Of a DNA stretch of 64,000 bases, positions 17,645 through 27,028 are shown piece after piece; within the stretch, counting starts at the first letter, position 1; each line of letters begins with the position of its first letter. The stretch is taken from the NCBI RefSeq assembly GCF_025245835.1, contig NZ_JAOBWS010000006.1:62001-126000 (forward strand), written 5' to 3'. The notes beneath the pieces were generated by a model. It had not been told where the DNA came from. It did no database searches and saw only the letters and a list, made by a program, of their open reading frames with translations. This DNA is from Rheinheimera sp. 4Y26 (GTDB lineage: Bacteria; Pseudomonadota; Gammaproteobacteria; Enterobacterales; Alteromonadaceae). The position numbers and the translations under genes are program-made.

Positions 17645-19039
17645 ATGACGTTGGAACGTTTTGATATAGCGCGTATTTTGCTGGTGGATGATGAGCCGGC
17701 CTTTCGCTTATTAGCCGAGCGTTTTTTAACGCAACAAGGCCATCAGGTGGTGTCGGTGGCTGATTTAACCGCTGCCAGAACCCAGCTGGCAGCGCAGAGT
17801 TTTGATTTAATTTTGCTGGATTTATCCTTGCCACCGGCTTTTGACCCTCAGGCCACACTGGCAGCTTTACCAGAGTTCAGCGCCCAGCCGGTAATTATTA
17901 TGACGGGGCACGCCGAGCGCGAGCTGGCACTGAAAGCCATCAGCCTTGGCGCCTGGGATTTTCTGGCTAAACCTGTGGACCCGGATATGCTGGCGGTGGT
18001 GGTGAAAAGAGCTATCAGCAAACATCAGCTGTCCCGCGAGCTGACATTACTCAGGCGTACCAATCAAAGTACGGATGCATTGTCGCAGCTGGTAGGCGTT
18101 TCCCGGCAAATGGACAATATCCGCACCCTGGTGCAGCGCATTGCGCCCACTGAAGTGCGGGTGCTGGTGACAGGCCCGTCCGGCACCGGTAAAGAAGTGG
18201 TGTCACGGGTGTTACATCAGCTGAGTCTGCGCAATAAAGGGCCTTTTGTTTCTGTGCATTGTGGTGCTATTCCGGCTGAACTTCTGGAAAGTGAGCTGTT
18301 TGGTTATGTCAAAGGCGCTTTTACCGGCGCTGACAAAGACCGGCAAGGGCTGTTAAGCCTGGCCAATGGCGGCACTTTGTTCCTCGATGAAATTGGCGAA
18401 ATGCCGCTGCCCATGCAGGTGAAAATGCTGCGGGTATTGCAGGAAGGTACTTTTTATCCGGTGGGCGGACGTGAGCAAAAGCAAATTGATGTGCGCCTTA
18501 TAAGCGCCACCAATGCCGTGTTGCCAGAGCTGGTACGTCTTGGCAAATTCCGTGAAGATTTATATTACCGCATTAAAGGTATTACGCTGGAAACGCCGGC
18601 TCTGGCTGAACGGCGTGAAGATATTCCGCTGTTAATTCAGCGGTTTTTACAGCAGCATCCGGCAGACATCCAGTTATCGCCCGAAGCCATGGCCTGGTTT
18701 TTACAACAAAAATTCCCGGGCAATGTGCGCGAGCTGAAAAACACCTTAGAAAGTGTGCTGGCAATAGCCCAGGGTGGGGTAGTGACCCTTTCGGATATTC
18801 AGTTATTACATCTGACGCCACAGCAACTGCCGACAGCTGCAGCAACGCCGCTGTTTGCAACCCCGGGCCTGTCGCTTGATGAGCAGGTGCGGCAGTTGGA
18901 AGTTAGTTTATTAACCCAGGCGCTGCTGGAGTCGCAGGGCAACCGCAGTCAGGCCGCCCGGGTGTTGGGGTTATCGCGTCAGGGCCTGCTGAAAAAAATC
19001 GAACGTTATGGTTTGCAGCAAATGGGGGTTGAGGACTGA
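17645..19039 (+). CDS. NtrC-family sigma-54-dependent response regulator
   Basis: 464 aa in three parts. The receiver has an intact acidic patch (LLVDDE), phospho-acceptor Asp59 (LLDLSLP) and Lys in FLAKP. The AAA+ domain has Walker A GPSGTGKE, the sigma-54 contact loop GAFTGA (about 225) and Walker [10 protein letters not shown]. The C-terminal Fis-type helix-turn-helix reads [17 protein letters not shown]. It activates sigma-54 RNA polymerase when phosphorylated, almost certainly by the kinase encoded 3 nt upstream. Target genes are not evident; I found no correctly spaced sigma-54 site in front of the neighbouring bd operon. Confidence 0.95.
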   Translation: MTLERFDIARILLVDDEPAFRLLAERFLTQQGHQVVSVADLTAARTQLAAQSFDLILLDLSLPPAFDPQATLAALPEFSAQPVIIMTGHAERELALKAISLGAWDFLAKPVDPDMLAVVVKRAISKHQLSRELTLLRRTNQSTDALSQLVGVSRQMDNIRTLVQRIAPTEVRVLVTGPSGTGKEVVSRVLHQLSLRNKGPFVSVHCGAIPAELLESELFGYVKGAFTGADKDRQGLLSLANGGTLFLDEIGEMPLPMQVKMLRVLQEGTFYPVGGREQKQIDVRLISATNAVLPELVRLGKFREDLYYRIKGITLETPALAERREDIPLLIQRFLQQHPADIQLSPEAMAWFLQQKFPGNVRELKNTLESVLAIAQGGVVTLSDIQLLHLTPQQLPTAAATPLFATPGLSLDEQVRQLEVSLLTQALLESQGNRSQAARVLGLSRQGLLKKIERYGLQQMGVED

Positions 19040-19108
19040 CTTTATAGCGAAAATAACAGGGTATTATTCGTTGTAGCTACACAACGTTAATCCTTCTTAT
19101 TTAAATGT

Positions 19109-19134
19109 AATGCCTGCATCATGCAGGCATTTTC
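19109..19134. terminator. Terminator between convergent regulator and hydrolase genes
   Basis: Palindrome AATGCCTGCAT/ATGCAGGCATT with a minimal loop, followed by TTT on the plus strand. It sits between the response-regulator gene (ending 19039) and the serine hydrolase gene (ending 19168 on the minus strand). Confidence 0.7.
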
Positions 19135-19167
19135 CCGGATAAAACAGTCAGCAGTCTTGTATTTTTT

Positions 19168-20691
19168 TCACAGCTGTTGCAGCAATAAATCTGCTTTGTT
19201 GATCACAGGTTCACTGGCAAAACTCTGGTTGGCCAGCACCACCAGGGTGAAACCTTTATCTAAATAAATCCGCAGTGCTGAGCTGACGCCAATAAAATCT
19301 CCGGCATGACCAACCACCCGGCCATTTTGTGCGCTTCGCACCGAAAAACCATAACCATAATTGGGCGAATTCAGCTCGGGTTTGGCACTGTAGGCCTGTT
19401 GGGTCAACTCAGGTGACAGCAACTGATAGCTGGTTAATGCCGTGGAAAATTTGTGTAAGTCGTGGATAGTGGAATAACCACCCCCGGCGGCGTTGCCTTT
19501 AATGCCGTGGATAAACCAGTTGCTTTGCATGCTTTTGAGTTGTTGTGAATAAAAATAACCCATCGCCATATTGGCAGTGACGCCGTCGATATCAAAGTTG
19601 CCACTTTGTGTCATGCCGGCTTTGGCATAAATATGTTGTTGCACATAGTCGTCGTAAGACAAGCCTGATACCTTTTCAATCACCATACCCAGCAACAGCA
19701 TCCCTTCATTGCTGTAGCCAAAACGGCTGCCAGGTTTGGCATTTAACGGCAGATGTTTTAGCAAAGGGCGGTAATCATTGAGGTTTCTTACATTGTTTGG
19801 ATGGGTGTCCGGGTAAGTTGGCCAGCCAAGACCGGAAGTGTGACTTAACAATTGTTGGAGGGTGATCTGGTCAAAATCGCCTTTGGCAAAAAGTGCCGGG
19901 TCAATATAACGGACCAATGGGTCGGTTAATGACAATTTTTTGGCCTCTGTAAGCTGCAATATACTGATTGCAGTAAACATTTTATTCATAGAAGCCAGGT
20001 TAAATTTGGTGTCGGTATTATTGGGTACCTGATAACGCAAATCGGCCATACCTTTGGCGCTTTGGTACAGCACACCGTTTTGGTCAGCCAATAGCACCAC
20101 TCCGGAAAAAACACCCCGTTGCGCCAGCCGATCGACATAAGCCGACAACTGCTGCGCCAGTTGTTGTTTGTTCAGTTTATCCGCAGGCTTGTTATCAACT
20201 GCCGGCGTTCTGGCAACAACAATATCAATATCGGTGACTTTAACAGGCGCTTCTGCCGACAGGTTGAGCCGCAGCAGATACTCCAGTTCGGTATTGGTTG
20301 ATTTGACTCTGGCTGAGAGTTGCAAAGGTTCAGCACTGGGCTGTTCATAAGACAACTTTTCATAAGTGAGCAGGCTAAGCGCACCATAAAATAGTTTGAT
20401 ATCACTGACATAAGCGATATAACGCTCTCTACCCTCCCCGCCAAAACTTTGTAAAGTGTCGGGGTGCAGCTCGGCGTCAATGTAACGGCTCACCGCTTGT
20501 GGGTCGTCACTTTGCAGCATTTGGATGGCTGCATCAATTTTTTGTTGATAGAGGCTGGTTGTGTTGTCGTTGCTGTTTTGGTCGTTGATGCTTTGGGCAT
20601 TGCTGTTTGGGCTACTGATAAACAGCATCAGCAGCAAGGTTACAGACAAAACAGCAGACAGCTGTTTAAGGGTAGATCCTGCAGTTATCAT
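19168..20691 (-). CDS. Secreted serine hydrolase, beta-lactamase/S12 (class C-like) family
   Basis: 507 aa with a signal peptide (SVTLLLMLFISSPNSNAQS). Residues about 40-165 form an extra N-terminal domain. The rest is a penicillin-binding-protein-like domain with SxxK motif SMNK (Ser about 234, Lys about 237), YSN, and HAG in place of KTG, the usual set of S12 D-aminopeptidase/esterase/carboxypeptidase-like proteins. Substrate unknown; true beta-lactamase activity is not implied. Start ATG 20691 follows AGAGAG and gives the signal peptide; the longer frame to 20778 is unlikely. The gene is divergent from a CadC-like regulator. Confidence 0.88.
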   Translation of the reverse strand: MITAGSTLKQLSAVLSVTLLLMLFISSPNSNAQSINDQNSNDNTTSLYQQKIDAAIQMLQSDDPQAVSRYIDAELHPDTLQSFGGEGRERYIAYVSDIKLFYGALSLLTYEKLSYEQPSAEPLQLSARVKSTNTELEYLLRLNLSAEAPVKVTDIDIVVARTPAVDNKPADKLNKQQLAQQLSAYVDRLAQRGVFSGVVLLADQNGVLYQSAKGMADLRYQVPNNTDTKFNLASMNKMFTAISILQLTEAKKLSLTDPLVRYIDPALFAKGDFDQITLQQLLSHTSGLGWPTYPDTHPNNVRNLNDYRPLLKHLPLNAKPGSRFGYSNEGMLLLGMVIEKVSGLSYDDYVQQHIYAKAGMTQSGNFDIDGVTANMAMGYFYSQQLKSMQSNWFIHGIKGNAAGGGYSTIHDLHKFSTALTSYQLLSPELTQQAYSAKPELNSPNYGYGFSVRSAQNGRVVGHAGDFIGVSSALRIYLDKGFTLVVLANQSFASEPVINKADLLLQQL

Positions 20692-20840
20692 AAGGCTCTC
20701 TTGTGAAGTTGTTGAATTATAGTTAATGATGCTGTTGCGCCCGGCTTGCGGTTGCTGCGGCCAGCGACAACACAACAAACCCAGTGTTGGGATATTGTTG
20801 ATAAGAAGCGATAAAGAAAAACGTCTGTTTTTGTACGGAA

Positions 20841-23105
20841 ATGATTCGGAACTATAAAAATAAGGAAATCAAAGATTTGGCTCTTGTTGAAGCAGAATCA
20901 GTGAACAAGGCTGTGTCTGTATCTGCCATCCCTGACACTGCCATGGCAATCGCAGCGCTCCGGAACGGTTTTAGCCTGAATGGTCAGCGCATTTTACCGT
21001 CCACCGGTGAAGTGTTTTTAACCGGCAGCGTACAAAAACTGGAACCCAAAGTGATGGAAGTATTGCTGGTGCTCGCCAGCAGTGCCGGGGACGCCATCAG
21101 TGCTGAACAGATATTTGCGCTGGTGTGGCCAAGGTCGGTTTATAGCCCAGTTGCCATCAGGCGTTCTGTGAATCAGTTGCGTAATGTCTTTCACGATCAC
21201 CACAAATTGTTGATTAAAACCCATCCTAAACGGGGTTATTCGCTGCATGCCGATATTGCCTTGCTCACTGAAACAAGTTCTGTGCCGCTATTGCCGGTGG
21301 CCGAAGCAACCAAAACGGCAACACAGCCAGTGTCGGCAGGTCGTGCACCATGGTGGTTCAGCATTTTTTGTCTGTTGCTTTGTGGTGGCTGCTGGGGGCT
21401 GTATGCTGCGTTTGGGCCGGCGGATCTGCCAGCTGCAGCGGATGCAAAAGCTAAGTGGGTAGTCGCAGACTTACAACCGCTGACGGCCACCAAAGAGCAG
21501 GAATCATTTAGCCAGTTTACGCCCGATGGCAAAGCCATTGTCTATCTGAAAGAGGCAACAGCGTCTGGCCATAGTGAGTTATGGCTGGCACCAACCAACA
21601 GACAACAGCACCGGTTGTTGTATCAGACAGAAGCGCAGATTAAATTTTTCAACTTTGCGCCAGCTTCTACAGGAACGACGAAACTGCAACATTCACAACT
21701 GGTGATTGCAACAGAGCAGGACAATTCGCTGCATTTTGCCAGTTTGTGGTTGTCGGATGATTACCAACTGTACTCAAGCGCCAACCATTTTTCGTTATCA
21801 GGCAGCAAATTGCTGAGCCCCTTTGTTGTTGCAGAACATCAGTTGTATTTCTTGGCGTTGCAGCAGGGTGAACAACGGTTGTTGAAAGCAGATTTAAGCT
21901 CAGGCCAGGTCGATTTATTGTATGTGCCAACGCAGCAGTTCTCGCCTTATCGTATAGCGCCAGCTGCGGATAACAACTACGTCACTTTATTGGGTTTTGA
22001 TGAAGAAAAGCGTTCGCAAATCAAATTGTTCGCGAAAAACGGTACTGAGCTGACTGACTATAAAACGCTGGACGCTAACTGGTATTTTATTGTTTATCAT
22101 CCGACTGCAAATGGCTATTTACTCAGTGACGGTAAGGCGTTGTTTTATTTAAACAACAATAAGGAGCTCAGCAGGCTGGCATTTGAAAATTACGCCTTTC
22201 TTCATTATCCGGTGCTGTCGCCCGATGGAAAGTTATTAAGTTATAGCCAGGCCAAAATAACCGGAAATATCTATAGTCTGGATTTGTTAAGTCACCAACA
22301 AACACAGCTTACCTCGGCGACTGCACATGACTGGCAAGGCAGCTATTCGCCGGATGGTAAACGGATAGCGTATGTGTCAAACAAAAACGGTTTGAGTCAG
22401 ATTTTTGTCTTGGATCTCGAGGCCAACACTGAGCAGTTGGTTTATCCTAATCCGGCGCTGCAGCTGGCGTTATCGCAGCCCTTGTGGTCACCCGATGGCA
22501 CAAAACTGGCCTTTGCCAGAAATGAGCGCTTAGCGCTGCTTGACCTGAACACACCGCAGGTCAAAGTCAGATATTTTGATACCGTGATAGGGCAACCCAG
22601 CCAGTGGTTACCACAACCCGAGCGCTTATTGCTGGTGCAAAAATCGCAACAACTCCAGCGCTGGATTGAGTTCGACTTTGCCACAGAGCAACAAAAACAA
22701 AGTGTCAGTGCCGAACATCGGCTGTATCACCAAAACCAGCGTTATCAAATCAACAAGCAGCAGCTACAGGATGCAACAGGCTTGGTGTTATTTCAGGCGC
22801 CGAAAAACAAGCAAATTTTGCGACATGTTGCCAAACACAACGGGGTTTATTTGCTGTTAAGTGCTGTGCCATCAAGCTCGTTGCAACTAAGCCCTCTGGC
22901 ATCAAACCCGGATCAATCCAAAGCTGACGCAGCAGAAATCTGGTTTTTTGCGTTTGCCGGTCAGAATGCCAGCAAGATCAGCAATATACCGCTATCAGGC
23001 CAGAGCATTGCGGCGATTGATATTTCCGATATAAATGCGCAGCAGCTGCTTTACAGCACTTTTGCGGTGGAAAAGGACATTCACACACTCAGGCTTTTGC
23101 AGTGA
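20841..23105 (+). CDS. CadC/ToxR-like membrane transcriptional regulator with C-terminal beta-propeller
   Basis: 754 aa. A winged-helix domain (about 45-135, with LEPKVMEVLLVL and the recognition-helix stretch SVNQLRNVF, then KTHPKRGYSL) is followed by one transmembrane helix (about 172-192, WWFSIFCLLLCGGCWGLYAAF). The periplasmic part holds WD40/PD40-like repeats (FTPDGKAIVYL, SPDGKLLSYS, SPDGKRIAYVS, SPDGTKLAFAR). Such proteins sense an envelope signal and bind DNA directly from the membrane. Start ATG 20841 has GGA 3-5 nt upstream. Divergent orientation suggests it controls the S12 hydrolase gene. Confidence 0.88.
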   Translation: MIRNYKNKEIKDLALVEAESVNKAVSVSAIPDTAMAIAALRNGFSLNGQRILPSTGEVFLTGSVQKLEPKVMEVLLVLASSAGDAISAEQIFALVWPRSVYSPVAIRRSVNQLRNVFHDHHKLLIKTHPKRGYSLHADIALLTETSSVPLLPVAEATKTATQPVSAGRAPWWFSIFCLLLCGGCWGLYAAFGPADLPAAADAKAKWVVADLQPLTATKEQESFSQFTPDGKAIVYLKEATASGHSELWLAPTNRQQHRLLYQTEAQIKFFNFAPASTGTTKLQHSQLVIATEQDNSLHFASLWLSDDYQLYSSANHFSLSGSKLLSPFVVAEHQLYFLALQQGEQRLLKADLSSGQVDLLYVPTQQFSPYRIAPAADNNYVTLLGFDEEKRSQIKLFAKNGTELTDYKTLDANWYFIVYHPTANGYLLSDGKALFYLNNNKELSRLAFENYAFLHYPVLSPDGKLLSYSQAKITGNIYSLDLLSHQQTQLTSATAHDWQGSYSPDGKRIAYVSNKNGLSQIFVLDLEANTEQLVYPNPALQLALSQPLWSPDGTKLAFARNERLALLDLNTPQVKVRYFDTVIGQPSQWLPQPERLLLVQKSQQLQRWIEFDFATEQQKQSVSAEHRLYHQNQRYQINKQQLQDATGLVLFQAPKNKQILRHVAKHNGVYLLLSAVPSSSLQLSPLASNPDQSKADAAEIWFFAFAGQNASKISNIPLSGQSIAAIDISDINAQQLLYSTFAVEKDIHTLRLLQ

Positions 23106-23186
23106 AATAGCAAAAGAGAATGTTGTCTGATATCGACTAGGCTGTCGGTCGCAAAAGCAGCAGCCAACAGCCCTGAACATGCAGCG

Positions 23187-23774
23187 TTATTCCGCCAAAC
23201 CGGCGTAATATTGCTCAAATAATACTTTTTCCAAGGCCTGACGCATGGCTTCGTTAATCGGGAAATTGACACCACCCAGCTCATAGTCAATTTGGCGGAT
23301 TTGTTCTTTGCCGTTGCGGATCATTGGCGGTGGGTCTGATTCCAGCGCTATTAAAGTGTCGGCATAAGCCACCGGGTGGTCGGCTTTAATGTTTTTGCAC
23401 ACCGACAACAACACTTCACCTTCACGGCCGTTATAACCGGCGGCGCCAAATAACCGGCAAATACCAGGGCGTTTTAAATACACACTGCACTGGCCCATTT
23501 TGCCATCAGCGGAGTGGCGCTGATAAAAAAAGCAGCCGTCTTGCTGGTGGTTCGCCAAAGCATCCAGCGTGCTTTCGGCTTTGCCTTCTTCCAGTAAACT
23601 GTAAGCCAGTGGCAACATTTCCAGCACTGTGGCTTCAATGCCCCGGTGTAAACAACATTCACCACAACCAGAGCGGCAGAATAAACCGCGGTCTCTTTGA
23701 TATTGAGCATAAGTCTGGCCAATGTCGGCGAACACCTGTTCGACTTCAAGAGACAATTGTTTTAAACGTTGCAT
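23187..23774 (-). CDS. YkgJ-type cysteine cluster protein
   Basis: 195 aa, cytosolic. Cysteines cluster as CRSGCGECC and later CSVYLKRPGICRLFGAAG, the arrangement of the YkgJ/UPF0153 family thought to bind zinc or an iron-sulfur cluster. Biochemical function is not established. It stands alone, 60 bp downstream of the GGDEF-EAL gene start region on the same strand's far side. Start ATG 23774 follows GAGGTAGCCCT. Confidence 0.85.
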   Translation of the reverse strand: MQRLKQLSLEVEQVFADIGQTYAQYQRDRGLFCRSGCGECCLHRGIEATVLEMLPLAYSLLEEGKAESTLDALANHQQDGCFFYQRHSADGKMGQCSVYLKRPGICRLFGAAGYNGREGEVLLSVCKNIKADHPVAYADTLIALESDPPPMIRNGKEQIRQIDYELGGVNFPINEAMRQALEKVLFEQYYAGLAE

Positions 23775-23833
23775 AGGGCTACCTCAGTTGGGGCGCGTAT
23801 TGTACTGAGGTAGCAAGGGGGACAGCAAGAGGC

Positions 23834-26692
23834 TCAGAGCTCGCTGAGCGGTTTAGGTTTGGCAATGCCATAACCCTGAGCGTAATCCACCCCCATAGCG
23901 CGCAGCTCGTGCAGAATATCGAGACTTTCAACATATTCCGCCACTGTCATAATGCCCATGGCGGCCGCCACATCGTGAATCGAGTTCACAATAGCACGGT
24001 CAAATTTGTCGCTTAATAAATCCCGCACAAAGTTACCGTCAATTTTAATGTAATCCACCGGGAAGTTTTTCAGATAACCATAAGATGAAAAACCACTGCC
24101 AAAATCATCCAGTGCAAAACGACAGCCTAAATTTCTGAAATGATTAATAAAATCTAAGGTGTTTTGCAGATTCAGAATGGCCATGCTTTCGGTGATTTCA
24201 AAACAGATATGGCGTGGCGGAATTTTATATTCCTGAAACAGCGCCGACACATAAGCTTTAAATAACGGGTCCACCAGGGACGCGCCCGACAGGTTAATGC
24301 TGCAATGCCCCAGCTGCTGCAGATGGGCCGGGTGTTGCGCCAGCCAGCGGAAATAATTGCGGATCACCCAGCGGTCAATATGCGGCATCAGCCCATAACG
24401 TTCAGCCGAACTTAAAAAGTTACCAGGGGCAATAATGCTGTTGTCTTCGCCTTTGAGGCGTAGCAATAACTCATAATTGCTGACACTCTGTGGCAGCTGA
24501 ATAGCCTGAATCGGCTGCATATAGAGCACAAAACTGTCATGCTCCAACGCCCGCTGCAGAATCTGCACCCACTGAATTTCGGCCTGTTGTTTTTGTAACT
24601 CATCATCGTCCGGATGGAATAAATGAATGCGGTTACGGCCTTTTTCTTTGGCGACAAAACAGGCGGAGTCAGCTTTTTTCAGCGTTTGTTCGGCCGACAG
24701 GTCGTCGCGGCTGATATCGGTCATGCCAATGCTGACACTGATACTAAACAGGCTGTCCTGCCAGAAAAAGCGAAATTCTTTGACCACTTCCAGCAGGTTA
24801 TAAGCCACAGCAAAGGCTTCCTGCGCTGTTTTGCCCGGCAATAACACGGCAAATTCGTCACCGCCCAGGCGTGCCAGCACACCATGAGTGCCGAGCGCCC
24901 GTTTCAGCTGATCGCTGATTTGCAGCAGCAATGCATCACCGGCGCTGTGGTTGCAGGTGCTGTTTACCAGCTTAAACTGGTCGATATCTATATACAAAAT
25001 GGTGCTGGTCAGATGCTCAGCCTGCATCCGGTGCCAGGCCTGCTGCGCCAGTTGGGCAAAATGGTGGCGGTTATACAGGCCTGTTAACGGATCGTGGGAC
25101 GCCAGATAAGCCAGTTGCTCGTGGTTAATTTTTTGTTCGGTAATGTCGATCACAGAGCCGTGGATAAAAGCTTCGGCGCTGCCGTTTTGGGTCAGTCTGG
25201 CCGACATCAGTGCCCAGAACGGCGAGCCGTCGGCGCGTAGTCCTCTGAATTCAAAACTCTGATTATTGGCATGTTGTAGTTGACGTACCATTTGTAGTCT
25301 GTCATCCGGATTGGCGTAAAACTTGGCCATGCCGTATTTTTTTACATCCTGTTCCATGTCGCTAAGCTGCGGGTAACCCAGAATATTCAGCAAAGAACGG
25401 TTGGCGGCAATGAGCTGACCGTCCATTGTGGTGGTAAACATACCTTCCACCGCATTGTGGTAAATATCGTAATACTGTTTCAGGGTCTGAATGGCTTGCT
25501 GGTGCGCCTGGGTGCTTTCTTCGCTGACCTGCTGCATGCGCTGCGCCAGGCCATAACTCATCAGCGCCATGCTGCACACCACAGAACCAATCAGCAGATA
25601 TTGCCAGGTTTTGGTGTCTGAAACATAACCCAGCTGTGCCAGCAGCAATACCAGACTGGCGGCAAAAAATAACAACCAGCTTAAGCTGAAAGTGCGGGCT
25701 CTGGGTTTACCACTAAAGGTATGGGCCAGTACCTGCAGCAGGTTAGTGCCCATCACCAGCGCCAGCACCGTCAGTAGTAACAACAGCCGGTGTTCAAATT
25801 CAATATAAAGCGGACTAAACAATAACAGCGCAGATGAGAGCAGATTCAGCCACAACAGACCAAGCCTTGCATTGCTCAGCATAGCGTGGGTGGCCAGGCT
25901 TAAAAACGCCAGACAGGCGCCCACGGCCAGATAAAATATCGCCTGATTTACTTCCGGATATTCCGGCCACACTAACGCAAAACCTGCGCCATTTAATACC
26001 GCAATCACCAGACTGAAAAACACAAAAAAGCCGGCAAAATAACCATAAAGCACAGTTTTAATATTGATATATAACAACAGGTTATACGCTGCCATTAACA
26101 GCAGCAGGCCCAGCATCAGGCCATCAAATAAATTTGAGGTGAGTTGCAGCTGATAATAACGATCGGGCTGCCACAGCTGGAAGTCAGAGCGGATTAGAGT
26201 GCCGTCCTGCACTTTGATCAGAATATCCAGCTCCTGCTCGGCTTTAAACTGCAGCGGCACGGCAAAAGTACGGCTTTTGATTTGCCTTTCGCCAAAGGGC
26301 AGGCTGGTGCCGGCGCGGTTCAGTTTTTTCAGTTCGTGGTTTTGCCGGTCAAAACTGTAAAACTCCACCAGATTGGCCGAAGGAAAGTTGTAATCGAGGA
26401 TCAGTTGTTGCTGGCGTTGCCCCAGATAATGCATCCGGGTAAAAAACCACACCACTTTGTCCTGGGCTTTAAAACTAAAATCGGCGGAGGGCACAGGGCT
26501 AAAGGCGTGGTGATGTTCGGGTTCGTACACTATGTCTTCAATGGTGACACTGGCTTCAGTGATCTGGTAGTGCAGGTGCGGATGCAAAGACAGACGTTTG
26601 AGTTGTTCGTCCAGTTTCAGCACGTCAGCCGGAAAAGCCTGCAGCATGGCCGGGAACCACAACATCAGCAGCAGCCACCACCTTGTTACCAC
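23834..26692 (-). CDS. 7TM-DISM / PAS / GGDEF / EAL cyclic-di-GMP enzyme
   Basis: 952 aa: signal peptide, periplasmic 7TMR-DISM extracellular domain (about 30-180), seven transmembrane helices (about 190-385), a PAS/PAC region (about 400-530), GGDEF (motif about 608-613, LARLGGDEFAVL) and EAL. The EAL signature reads YELLLRLK (ELL variant, about 743). Other catalytic motifs are present: NLSG, EITES, DDFGSGFSS, KIDG, EYVES and QGYG. No RxxD inhibitory site precedes GGDEF. Both synthesis and breakdown of c-di-GMP are possible; which dominates cannot be read from sequence. It is a local candidate for shaping the c-di-GMP pool read by the riboswitch and PilZ protein of the flagellar cluster. Confidence 0.93.
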   Translation of the reverse strand: MVTRWWLLLMLWFPAMLQAFPADVLKLDEQLKRLSLHPHLHYQITEASVTIEDIVYEPEHHHAFSPVPSADFSFKAQDKVVWFFTRMHYLGQRQQQLILDYNFPSANLVEFYSFDRQNHELKKLNRAGTSLPFGERQIKSRTFAVPLQFKAEQELDILIKVQDGTLIRSDFQLWQPDRYYQLQLTSNLFDGLMLGLLLLMAAYNLLLYINIKTVLYGYFAGFFVFFSLVIAVLNGAGFALVWPEYPEVNQAIFYLAVGACLAFLSLATHAMLSNARLGLLWLNLLSSALLLFSPLYIEFEHRLLLLLTVLALVMGTNLLQVLAHTFSGKPRARTFSLSWLLFFAASLVLLLAQLGYVSDTKTWQYLLIGSVVCSMALMSYGLAQRMQQVSEESTQAHQQAIQTLKQYYDIYHNAVEGMFTTTMDGQLIAANRSLLNILGYPQLSDMEQDVKKYGMAKFYANPDDRLQMVRQLQHANNQSFEFRGLRADGSPFWALMSARLTQNGSAEAFIHGSVIDITEQKINHEQLAYLASHDPLTGLYNRHHFAQLAQQAWHRMQAEHLTSTILYIDIDQFKLVNSTCNHSAGDALLLQISDQLKRALGTHGVLARLGGDEFAVLLPGKTAQEAFAVAYNLLEVVKEFRFFWQDSLFSISVSIGMTDISRDDLSAEQTLKKADSACFVAKEKGRNRIHLFHPDDDELQKQQAEIQWVQILQRALEHDSFVLYMQPIQAIQLPQSVSNYELLLRLKGEDNSIIAPGNFLSSAERYGLMPHIDRWVIRNYFRWLAQHPAHLQQLGHCSINLSGASLVDPLFKAYVSALFQEYKIPPRHICFEITESMAILNLQNTLDFINHFRNLGCRFALDDFGSGFSSYGYLKNFPVDYIKIDGNFVRDLLSDKFDRAIVNSIHDVAAAMGIMTVAEYVESLDILHELRAMGVDYAQGYGIAKPKPLSEL

Positions 26693-26728
26693 ACCAACCT
26701 CCGCTCTGTTAAATCCCTAAGCCTATGA

Positions 26729-27028
26729 TTATGAACTATTGCTTTGCAGCAGGCTTGCTAATTCTGACAGTAACACAGCGCCGGCTGCATTGTCAGCCTC
26801 CACCCAGCAACTCTCGCTATAGTGTTCATAATGCAGCGCAAAAACGGCGTTGCAAAAATAAAACCTGATCTGCAGCCGGTCCAGCCCTTGTTCCGCTTGC
26901 AGCTGACTCAGCTGTGGCAGCCGTTGCAGGTAGTTTTTAAAAAATGGCAATAACAATTCAGGGTCGGGCAGGGGCTGTGATGGCTGCAACAGCAGTTGCC
27001 CCTCTGTGAAACAAACTAACATTTGCAT
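26729..27028 (-). CDS. Small conserved-type hypothetical protein coupled to recQ
   Basis: 99 aa, soluble, acidic, no catalytic motif that I recognise. Its ATG overlaps the recQ stop (TGATG at 27028), so it is translated from the recQ mRNA. It contains a central beta-rich segment (RFYFCNAVFALHYEHY). Marine gammaproteobacteria often carry a short hypothetical gene, possibly of the DUF3630 type, directly after recQ; that match is from memory and uncertain. Confidence 0.6.
   Translation of the reverse strand: MQMLVCFTEGQLLLQPSQPLPDPELLLPFFKNYLQRLPQLSQLQAEQGLDRLQIRFYFCNAVFALHYEHYSESCWVEADNAAGAVLLSELASLLQSNSS

Noticed and set aside
15740-19039. Naming the two-component pair PrsK/PrsR
   Set aside because: Architecture is similar, but no exosortase, PEP-CTERM protein or capsule genes are visible in the window.
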